A DNA stretch of 64,000 nt from Sanderia malayensis (lineage: Eukaryota; Cnidaria; Scyphozoa; Semaeostomeae; Pelagiidae): the NCBI GenBank assembly GCA_013076295.1, contig RQOL01000531.1, forward strand, positions 2,480,001-2,544,000. The letters are read 5' to 3'. A program made the position numbers and the translations under genes. This document shows, in pieces, positions 50,301 through 62,300 of this stretch (position 1 is the stretch's first letter; each line of letters begins with the position of its first letter). The notes under the pieces were generated by a model that was given only the letters and a program-made list of their open reading frames with translations, was not told the origin of the DNA and ran no database searches.

Positions 50301-53300
50301 GAAGTATTAGTGGAGAAGTTGCGAAGACAAGGATACGATCAACTTTCTCTGCCAGTGTGCGCTTTGAGCATACAGATATCCACTGACATATTAGCCGAGA
50401 AGTTTTCTATCTTCTTGAGCAGGCTTCAGTAAGTTCTATGCTATGCGCAATTTCCTTAAGAGTGCACCATTGCACGAAACTACACAATGAATTATACCAC
50501 GCATTTTAAATACTTTATGGAGTGACCATACGGTATGCAGGAAGCATTGATTTTCGCCAGTCGAGTTGCTTCTCAACATGTAAATATGCTATCGATGCAT
50601 TGTCTTGTAGAATGCTGGATGTGGCGATGGACCTACAAATGACCAATGCTTGTGGTTCGATTCATAAGCCTCTTGCTGTACAATTCTTGACGGAAGAAGA
50701 CAAAGCAATGTATGCAAAATTTGTGACTTTTTCTTAGCATTTATTTATAACAGGTTAAGCTATATGGCTAAGGTTATAAGGGTTAAGGGTATAAGGTTGT
50801 AGGGCTTAAGGTTGCAGGCTAAGTTATAGAGGAACAGTTTTATCAGGTGCTTGACATACCTGGTAGTGTGTTTTTCTAGCCTAGTCTGTATTTTATAGCA
50901 GGACAGTATTACCCCGCCACTGGTAAAGTGACTTGTAAGAAACCTGAGCTTTGTATTTTTCTGGAAACAATAGATAGAAACAATAGTCTATTGTTTTTAA
51001 ATACATTGGTCTCAAAAACCAATTTCTAAGTGGCGGGATAATACTGTATTTTATTTGTCTTGCATACATCTTGCGACAATTTAAATTTTTTCAATATGTG
51101 TGTCTGTTTTTGTAGCTCTCGTGAGGAAATAAAACTCTGGGAAGAAAAGCAGTTTCGAACAAAAGCCGAAGAGCAAAAGACGAACAAGACATTTTCTCCC
51201 AACCAGTCGAATGAGATTGAATCAATTGGATTCTACAAGAACAAGCAATTGATCAAATCCATTTGTAAGAGAGAAGTATGGACGAAAATGGCAGCACTCT
51301 TGATAAAACAGGTAGCCAGCATTTAATTGTATTATTCGAATTACCTATGATGGATACGAACATTTTTAAAGACCTGTCAGTAGGCATCTACAAAGAATTT
51401 TGAGACTTATGAAATGGTATTTACGTACAAGATGCATCTGACATTTAAGTTATGATAATATTGCATAACAGTTGAACCAACAGTAATGTAATTATTTTAT
51501 ACGTTTCAGACGCAGTATCAGGTTGCTAGAGAACTATTGGAAGAAGCAAGAAGAAGTGCGTTGGTATGTTGTTAAATTGTATATTCTCTACTCGTCGTTG
51601 GTGTGCTGTACTTTCCGTGTATTGTACTATGCTCTTTATGTACTTTATCTTACTCTTCGGGTATCGCTTTTTTTCTCTTCGTGTACTACAGTGTATTTGT
51701 CGTGTATTAGAGTGTATTCGTCGTGTATTAGAGAGTATTTATTACCGTCCATGTGCTTTGTGTACTTGACATTCTAACTTGCCCTTTTTTTTCAGGCTTT
51801 CGACGACAAACGTGTATTGGCTATGATATCATACAACTATGCAGTGATTGCTTTTCGTGAAAACGATTGGGGCAAAGTAATATCCAACCTTAGCCATTTC
51901 GAGGTAACTAGCTTCAATTTTTCATAAAACTCTTCAGCTACCTTTTCCATTTTTATCACATCCCTGTTGCTTTGCGAAATGATCATGAATACCTGTGACT
52001 ATTTTTTGTGCAGGTTTTGGAAGGATCTCTGAATTTCTGGCAAGAAGCCATCCTGTTAAAGGTCGATGCTTATGCAAACTCGTTAGACCCTTCTACATCA
52101 TTTCACTGTCACCCTGAGATCCAAGGCGGTGACAAAGTAGGTTTCTAGTCACAATTTTCTCACCATTTTATACACTGCCTATTTCTCACCATACCATTCA
52201 TTCTTCTACATCGATGAATCCAGCCAAGCTTATCCAAAAGTGTAATCCCAGTGCTTCGTGGCTCAATGTTTCTAAGGGCTCGACATAACACATGTGTTCT
52301 GGAGTTGTTTAACATACATGAAAATGCATTATTTTTGCAGGCTATTGCAGTTTTGAAAGGGGCATTGAATACCTTAGATGATTTGAAAACAAAATCATCC
52401 AACAAGGCATCTGCAGCAAACTACATAACCGCTATCTTCAAGCTGAGGTTTGGATGGTTATCTTTTGTAGTACTTGCAGTAGAACGTTTCAATGTACATG
52501 CTGTACTCGGAGCCAGTTTTAATTTTATTCTTTCTTGGATTCTTTTATAGGCTTGCTAAGTACCTCATGATTTCACAGAAAAGACTGACTGAGAAACAGA
52601 GGGAAGAAATAGTGCAGGTAATATATCTTCTTCATTCTCCTTTATTCTTCTTCATTCTCCTTTATTCTTCTTCATTCTCCTTTATTCTCCTTCATTCTCC
52701 TTTATTCTCCTTCATTCTCCTTTATTCTCCTTCATTCTCCTTTATTCTTCTTCATTCTCCTTTATTCTTCTTCATTCTCCTTTATTCTCCTTCATTCTCC
52801 TTTATTCTCCTTCATTCTCCTTCATTCTCCTTTATTCTCCTTCATTCTCCTTTATTCTTCTTCATTCTCCTTCATTCTCCTTTATTCTTCTTCATTCTCC
52901 TTTATTCTTCTTCATTCTCCTTTATTCTTCTTCATTCTCCTTTATTCTTTTTATTCTCCTTCATTCTCCTTTATTCTCCTTCATTCTCCTTTATTCTTCT
53001 TCATTCTCCTTCATTCTCCTTTATTCTTCTTCATTCTCCTTTATTCTTCTTCATTCTCCTTTATTCTTCTTCATTCTCCTTTATTCTTTTTATTCTTTTT
53101 CATTCTTTTTCATTCTTCATCTTTATCCTTCCTTTTCCTTCACTACTGATAAGAAGATATTATATTATAGACAGCTATTATTCAAGTTACTTTTAACTAT
53201 TCCTAACCAATTGCCAATGACGTTGTTTCACTTTGGTGTTTTTAGCTTCTTACAAACAGCTGTGATGTCTTCCTAAGCCTTGGCCACCTTCGAGAAGCTC

Positions 53301-56300
53301 TGAAAGTCCTGAAGACGCAATGGTCACTATTGAGGAATCAAATAGCAAACACTGCAGATGAACAAATCAAAAAGGCATTACTTGTGAAGGTATTGAGATT
53401 TATGATATGTAAATAAAGCTAAGCCTGGATCTGTCGAATACCATTTAATTATCAAATTTCCTCGTTAATCTTTTATGATTTCAATTTGTCTGTCCATTAA
53501 TCTTTCATGATTTGTATCCATACATGTTTGTATCATTTAAACAGAATGAGACATTAACTTTTCAACTTTATCGTTTGTAGTGCTTGGGTGTGGCCAGAAG
53601 AGGAGTAGAATTGTCCAAGAGAATGTTTTCAGATGTTGGCAGTGCTTGTACTTTGAATGAGGTGCGTGTGCATATGTTTTTCTTTTTGAATTCTTCTTAC
53701 AGGTCACCAGCAAGTTTCCAATTGATAAAACGACCCGTAGTGTTTACATTGTGATGCGCTGTAGGTCCTGTTTTCAATACCTGCATTGGTGGTTCAGTGG
53801 TAGAATTCTCGCCTGCCACGCGGGAGACCGGGGTTCGATTCCCCGCCAATGCATTAATTTTAACTTATTTTTCAATTAATATATTTAATTTGCAAATTAA
53901 AACAAGTGCACCACTGTTTATGCACCATGCACCGACCACCTCTAAGTATGTTAGTTCATTCACATTGAATTGAATCAAATTGTTGAATTGAATGCAGTTG
54001 ACTCAATTGATATTGAGTTGAATGCAGCTGTCTGGATTTCTTGCATTGGTTCCAGGTTCCAGTTCAGATGGATGAAACATAACATAGCTAGCAGTGAACC
54101 CACCATATCTGTTACTACTATTGCATGTAGCATACCGTCTCCCATGCTGGGAGGTAATGCCATGAATCTCATACTTGTGTCATCTTCATTGAATAGGGCT
54201 CAAGTCTTTGCACTCACGCGGAATGGGAAATGTACGATGCAAGACTGTGTGCTGTCGAAGTCTTATTCGACATTTTGAAGCAGATGACCATTGATGTGAA
54301 GAAAAGAGTTAGACTCTTTGCAAGAAAAGATAGTCTGCACAAGGTGAAATAGTCAACCATCTCTGCTGAGTGGAAGCCGCTTGACAACGTGGTCCGGTTG
54401 CGTTTTGTTCTGTGGCTTGCAAGTGAAGTGTTTAATGATTGATAAAGACGACAATTGTAAATCACGTTCGCCACAATTTCCTTTTTTCAGATGGTTGAGG
54501 AATTCGTTTCTGCAACTCCAATTTTAACAGAAGACGACAGACTTTGGAATGACGTAAAGAGGTACGTTCCACTTTAACAGTATCAAGGTTCATTATAAAT
54601 AGAAGTGTGAAGAGAAATCTCTACATCGCATATCAATCGACATACAGTAAAGGGCAGATAACCCGAACCTCCAAGGGGCCGATGAAAATGGTACAAATGT
54701 TTGTGTTAACGATGGTTAGAAAGAACATGCAAAGCTTTCAAGGGGGATACAAATTGCTTTGAGTTATCGTAATTTTACTTTATTTGTGATTTCTTTTTTA
54801 GCATTGCCGCTGAAGACGTTTTGGTTACGCTTTCCTTTCTTCATTCTAACTGTGACAAGTACCCACAATTAAAGGCAAAGGTTGGTAATCTTTCCCATGG
54901 AGTCTCGATATGGCAAGCTTCTCTTCACAAAGAGCTTACCGGCATAATAAGCTGAGAATATTGTCCATTAATAGCTTTTTTATAGTATGTAATTTATCCT
55001 AGGCTAAGCGAACTGATACGAATGCTTTCTGTCTCGCAAAGGCCTGCTGCATTTAATTCTGTTGTATAACTATATGCGTTATTTTCTTTCTCTTGTTATA
55101 CAGTAAAACCCCGCATATAAGAACCAATGGATTAAGAACCTTCAGGGTGATTTTCTGCTCAAAACAATAGAAGAAACAATAGACTATTGTCTTGGAACAA
55201 TAGGCTGCGTGGAAGTTTACAGGTTCTTATATGCGGGTTTTTACTGTAGTTACTAATAACTTTATTATATAATTTCCTCTAGGCTTCATTGTATCTTGGT
55301 AAATGCTTGCATCAAATTGCCCTGCAGATGTTTCCAGATGTGCAGGAATTCGTGCCAGATATAAAAGTATATTGTCTGCTTCAATACGATTCTACATCAG
55401 CCAAGTAAAGCTGTGGTTCAAAACCCGCTCTGTGTAAATCATTATTATAATTTGTTTTGTTCGCAGGCCCTTTCGAACTCGGGAACTGAGCCTGACGCTA
55501 AAGCAGATGAAAGCAATCAGAATTATGTGGCCGGGGGCGAGCAAAGTGAAAAGCAACAGGGAATCAATGATAATAATTATGAATCGGATATGCAGCCAAG
55601 CTCAGAGATTTTGAGGCAAAGAGAGAAATCTGAACCAATCAAGGTATATATTTGTATTTATTTATTTAAGAATGTAGTCTATTGGTAAAAATAGTGATCC
55701 ATCGTCGTCTTTATCATACCCGTATTCATATTCATATTCACATATCTATTCATATTCATATTTAGATTCAGATTGACATTCATATTCATCTTCATCTTCA
55801 TACATCTCATTATCAGAATCATCTTCACGAGAAACTTGCTTATTTTAATCCCATCCTATCCCTCCCACTCCAATTTTCAATCGTTGTTTTCCAGCGCAAA
55901 TACGCCGAGTACAGCATGTACATAACCCAAGCAGTTGAATGTTTGATGCAAGCGACACAGATCTCCCTTCGCAATGGTTTCACAGATCTCATTGCTGAAA
56001 GCTGCCATTGTTTGGTTGAATGCCTTGGCAACCGAGAAGCATCCGCATCATGCCAGTTTCTTGCACTCTTCCAGGTAAAGTGTGCTTCTAATCACATCTC
56101 CATGCAATTTTTCATATTTGAGATCGCAGTCAAGCATTGACAGGTATAGACTAAGTATGCACTTCGAGCTCATTTTGATGCTATAAACTCTTTTCAGTTT
56201 GACTCGCTTGTTAGTTGTATCGAATTTAACTCTGAATATCTCGAAATTTCGCAAAACGAACAGTTCCCTTATTCTCATTTGTAAGTTGGACAGCCTACCA

Positions 56301-59300
56301 ATTCGATCCATCGATTCTCTATCTGGCACTTATTTGTGTGCAAACATCAGTAGCTATGCATATTATTAATGAGTGTTTATCTTACTCTTTCTGTAAAGTG
56401 CTAAGCACCTATTGCGCAGGGTATTAACATTGCACTTTTCATTGCTTTGTTTCAGAGTGCCGCTGCCTCGTTGATGCTTTCCAAGATTTCCCGTCGTTCC
56501 CTGCTAGATCCGCACGTGTCAAGAATATCTGGAGTCACGCAGCAACGTGAGGCCCTGGGCCATAGTATTTCCAATGAGTTGTTAGGCCCTGCTAGCTTGA
56601 GTTCAGAGGTTCTTCTATCGGAATCTGAAGTAAGTATATTTGTACACTATACGGTTGTTCTCTTTCTGGACTACTAGCATAGCAGCAAGTAATTTGTTTT
56701 AATTTAATGTACACACTTAGAAGTAAACGTTGGTGAGATAGAGGTTTTCATTGTTTTTCATGTTGGTCAATCGATTCTTCAACAGAACACCAATAAAATG
56801 GTCTCACCCACTTCCACTTTGTACAGTGGAACCTTGATATCGTACCTGTAGGATTGATATTCGCTGTAAAGAAATTGTTTTTGCGAGGAGACGACAAATT
56901 TTCAAAGGTTTTGGGACAGACATATCTATCCGTTTGTAGAGATGTGTCTGGGGTATAGAGGTGTCTGCTACTAGATGTTCCAGCTCCACTGTATAATTCA
57001 TTAGTGCCTGTGTTTATTTTCAGGCGTTCAAGAGACTGCATGTCACTCGTAATCACATGGATATTTTGAAAGAAATTCCGTTCAACATCACGTTTGTCAT
57101 ACTGCAACATTCGCCCGACAAATCACGTTTGTATGGGGGTATTTTGGAGAAGTCAAGAGCTGGAGTTCAAACTGGCAAGAAAAAGGACGTCACTAGTCCA
57201 GGTAACATTATATGTTATTCCAACACCTGCATTGGTGGTTCAGTGGTAGAATTCTCGCCTGCCACGCGGGAGACCGGGGTTCGATTCCCCGCCAATGCAT
57301 TAATTTTAACTTATTTTGCAATGATACATTTAATTGCAAATTAAAACAAGTGCATTACTGCTTACGCACCCAAAAACGACCACCTCTCAGTATGTCAGCT
57401 CAGGAGGCAATGTTCTATGTATTTAAGACTGCATATTCAACTTTTTCCTTTTGCAAGAGTTCCTTAGCTTTTATCGAATTATTGGTGCAAAGAGTGGAAC
57501 GGACCTATGATGTAATGGACCACAAATGGGTACAATGCTACTGGGTCGTGTTTTGGGTACCCTCTGTAAGAAAGCCCCCTTTTTAGGGGCTACACATATT
57601 CCTTTCTTATGTATATTTACGTATATCATTTCATTTGTTGATTTGCTCACATTGTAGCTTCGAATCGATCATTCATTTGTTGCACAAAGGTCAGCCATGA
57701 TCTTCTGGATAACCTTGTGAAGATGTGCGATGATTTCAAAGCAGATGTGTCAAGTTGTTTGATAAGGAAGAGCTACGTTGAGCAACAAAAGCAGAAAAGG
57801 AAAGAGATGCTTGAGTTAATCGAGCATTCTGGAGAGGGCCCTTCGAAGGTAATACGCGTTTTTTAAGAATATTTAGATTGTGTTGTTGATTAAGGGAATA
57901 TTTGACGATTTTGAGAAGAAAAAAAAATGAAGATATTTAGAGAATTTGGCCGGCAAGACTTAGAACAAAGTCACACAATAATGAAGTGAGGAGAGCAAAC
58001 TTCAGAGGAAGGTATTTTGAGGGAGGCTGTTATGAACGGTAGTTGTGGGGGAAACTGGCAGCATTTAAGGAGACACAAGTATGTAATACCCACAAAGGAG
58101 GCTGTACTGTATATTTGGATTAGATTAGATTAAATGGTACCGTTGTTGGAAGAGAGATAACTTCACGATGATAGATGCATAATGAAGCTTTTTCAATAAA
58201 CATTGAAAATGTTTATTGAAAATATTAACCATTTCACAATATACATTTGACTCTTTTTCAAATTTAGTCTATAGTGCTGTAATTGGATGCTAACTTATCG
58301 TATTGTCGTAATTTGTTTATAATTGCATTTAGGATGTATTTAATGAACTGAAATGAACTGAAGCTGATGTGTTCGAAGTGCTAATTCATAATTTGCATTT
58401 TGTTGAAACAGGAAAACATTGTCCAACAGATGGAGTTGGAGATCGAACAAAAGAGATTGCAGTATCGCTTCGAAGACCTTTTGGCTGCAATGGAAGGCTA
58501 CTTTGGAATCATTATTGATCAATTGGACGAATCTCTAAAGTACGTGGTGATAGGTTGTTGATCATCTGTCTATACATATGCTTTGTTGGATCTATGCATG
58601 ATCACTTGATAATTTCTGGTATTTACTTTCTTCATTTCAAGGCAAGAGCCATCAGCGGATACGGTGGTCATACTGGCAGATGATAGTCTGTTGAAACTTC
58701 CATTGGAAGCAATGCCAGTCTTTCGTCAGCCTGATATCAAGTCAGTGTCGCGAGATTTCTCGCTTCAAACCTTCTACCACAGGCTAGTGCAGGGGGAGAT
58801 TCCAGGTATGGGAGCTGCGCTGTACTTAAGCATTTACATTGTATTGCACAGTGTATTACTTACAATGTAGATCTATGCTTGCAATAGTATATGCAATAGC
58901 AAAGGTTGTCGCAAATGCATAGTTAATACTGAAGTATTGTTATGCGTATGCAGTATGCTTTATGTGCACTGACAAATGCTATGTTGATTTGTACTTCATA
59001 TCTCAATGTCAACATAAGGGCATGATGTGCAATACTTGTAGCGCACAGCTTTTTCATTGTGCTAATCGTTTCAGATAATTCAGATGCAAAGAACGAAAAA
59101 TTTAAAGCAGGAAAGAAAGACAAAATTGACGCAAAAACAACAAAGTCAGATAAGGCAATGATTAATAGGAAACCAAAGGTTTGTTTAGCAATTTCAATTT
59201 CACTGCATTTTGAATTGAAATTGCTTTCCTTGTGAGCATGTTTGGTTTAGAAATTTTACACTTTTTACCTACATTGTAGACATCAAAAGAGTTTTCAATG

Positions 59301-62300
59301 GGAAAAGATGGAATTCTCCTGGACACTACAAATCTAAGATGTATCCTTTTATGTATATATAACATGGTAGTAGTTTGTAACATGAAGTAGTATTCAAAGC
59401 TACAGGATCGAGCACAGATATATTCCCATGTGCTCAGCTGTGGTGCTCAATGTTGTGGGTTCAATCCCCAGCTGGGTGATACCAAATATTTGAAAAAATG
59501 GTTACACTTGATACCTCTTTGCCCTCAGCAATGAAAGGGTCAAAGATAGGTGGAGAGATCCAAGGGTGGGTTGCTTCCACCCCTACCAAGTGGTAGCAGA
59601 TAATGAAAAGAGAAATTTAGGCTCCTTCCACTGCGGTCGGCCAACTTACCAACTTGCCTACTCACTAACTTATTTACTTAGTCGGTTTTACTCTTCTTAT
59701 AGAAATGTTAAATACCTCAGATAGCTTTCGTTTGCTACCAACATGGATATTGAATTGAGTGAGGTCATAATTTTGTGCGGAAAGCTCCATCCATGCAGTC
59801 GACCTTGACCAGTATCAAATTTTCCTTTAACTATGCAAAGATATCGTTGATCCGACTTGCGACTGGACTGCAGAAGGTAGCTGGAAGTTTTAATATTTCT
59901 CAATTGGTGCTAATTAATTTGCGCTTTTCGTAAATCAGAGACTGCTATTCTTGCCTATCTGCTTTCACATATATTCGCATTCAATTATATCAATGTTATG
60001 ATATTGATATGTAATGTTCCTTTGTGGCGAAGCATTTTCCATTCTCGATTGTAGATGAAAATAACCCTTGCAATGTGATATCTGATGTGATCACTCAATT
60101 AAAACAAAAATCAGCTAAATGGGTTGGATTGAAGGGACAAGATCACGTACCAAGGTTTGTGTAAAACGCATCACTTTAAACACAATGCTATTGCCACAAC
60201 GTCATTCTTACGTAACATTTGCCAGTTGCAAACTTCTGTTGGCGATATACACATATTAATATTCAATATTCAAGCAAGCGTTGAATTAAGCCAGCAATAC
60301 GAAGTCCTTGTATTTTGGAGAAAGCTCAAACAATGGCGTAGATAGGAAATTTTATAGCGGGGGGGGGGGCGAGAAACTTAAATTTTAATGAGCATTTTTA
60401 TTTCATCAAGACTATGAATATAAGTTAAGGAAATTAGCCCGAGCTGAACTTAAGCAGAAGATATTTATTTTCCAACAAGATCAGAAATTTTCCGACAAAA
60501 CGGCAGTTTAGCTCTACAGGGGTTTCTTCGCGCCTCCTGACCCCCTTTATCTACGCCACTGGCCAAAGGGTCAGGGTTAGGGTTACGTCATGCGGAGGAG
60601 AAGAGTGGTCAGTATGCGCAGTAGCATTTATATAGGTACTGTGCAGGAGCATATGTGACGTGACGTTGGTTGATGATTTATTCCGGAACGAAGTACCCGG
60701 CCTAAATTTATTGAATTACAAAAAACGTTGTAAAAATTAATACTTTTGGATATGTATGCTCAAATTAAAGGTAAGTGACATGGTTTTGACATCCCACAAG
60801 CTTACTGAAATATTAGCTGATGCGACACGGGATTTTACTGAAATATTCCAGAACTTTACCAAAATCTGAAATTTCAACTTATGTAACACCACACGGTTTT
60901 GCTTGCAAAAATATTTCAGTAAGCTTTTGGGATATCAAAACCCTGTCACTTACCTTTAATTAGAGCTCACATATTATATCTAGTACATCCAAGATTTTTA
61001 ATCCAACAACTGTTTTGGTCATTCGATTGATTTAGGCCTTTTGCATTGTTGCATAAAACATAAACAAAATACCGGCATTTGAAACGTTTTTTGTCTTTAT
61101 CGAAATTTTACTAATATCCTCATATTATATGCCCTGCGACAGTATGCATATGTCAACCTTTTTTACCATTATTTTCCTCCAAAGCGAGCATTTAATTTTG
61201 GACTTATTGATATGCAAAAGCTATTTGCCCCTCTTTGAAATGGCCGCCAAATAGCATCACTGTTGTCTGCACGAATCGTGCCGAGTCAGGTATCTAGCGC
61301 CTTCGGCGTTTTATTGCATGACGCTGGTTGGTGCATTGGCCTTAGGTTAGGGTTGGGGTTATGGTTAGGGTTAGCGTTATGTCATGCGGAGGAGAAAGAT
61401 GGTCAGCATGCGCCGTAGCATTCATATAGGTACTGCGCAGGAACATATATGACGTGACGCTGGTTGATACATTGGCCTTAGGGTTAAGGTTAGGGTTAGG
61501 GTTACGTCGTGCGGAGGAGAAAGGTGGTCAGTATGCGCAGTAGCATATATATGGGTACTGCGCAGGAACATATATGACGTGACGCTGGTTGATACATTGG
61601 CCTTAGGGTTAAGGTTAGGGTTAGGGTTACGTGATGCGGAGGAGAAAGGTGGTCAGTATGCGCAGTAGCATATATATATGCACTGCGCAGGAGCATAGGT
61701 GACGTGACGCTGGTTGATACATTGGCCTTAGGGTTAGGGTTAGGGTTACGTGATGCGGAGGAGAAAGGTGGTCAGTATGCGCAGTAGCATATATATATGC
61801 ACTGCGCAGGAGCATAGGTGACGTGACGCTGGTTGATACATTGGCCTTAGGGTTAGGGTTAGGGTTACGTGATGCGGAGGAGAAAGGTGGTCAGTATGCG
61901 CAGTAGCATATATATATGCACTGCGCAGGAGCATAGGTGACGTGACGCTGGTTGATACATTGGCCTTAGGGTTAAGGTTAGGGTTAGGGTTACGTAATGC
62001 GGAAGAGAAAGGTGGTCAGTATGCGCAGTAGCATATATATAGGTACTACGCAGGAGCATATATGACGTGACGCTGGTTGATGCATTGGCTTTAGGTTTAA
62101 GGTTAGGGTTAGGGTTACGTAATGCGGAAGAGAAAGGTGGTCAGTATGCGCAGTAGCATTTATATAGGTACTACGCAGGAGCCTATATGACGTGCCGCTG
62201 GTTGATACATTGGCCTTAGGGTTAGGGTTAGGGTTACGTCATGCGGAGAAGAAAGGTGGTTAGTATGCGCAGTAGCATATATATAGGTACTACGCAGGAG

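Noticed and set aside
52492..53196. A 234-codon plus-strand open frame rich in Leu, Phe, Ser and Ile.
   Set aside because: It is the translation of the 20-bp pyrimidine minisatellite in CFAP46 intron 40 and has no stop only because of its composition.
54650..54790. Another pogo-like MITE starting tacagtaaaggg.
   Set aside because: The right end does not form a convincing inverted copy and no TA-flanked terminus is visible.
57410..57586. A possible extra CFAP46 exon downstream of the second tRNA-Gly.
   Set aside because: Exon 49 joins exon 50 directly in phase, and the intervening frame shows no CFAP46-like sequence or paired splice sites.
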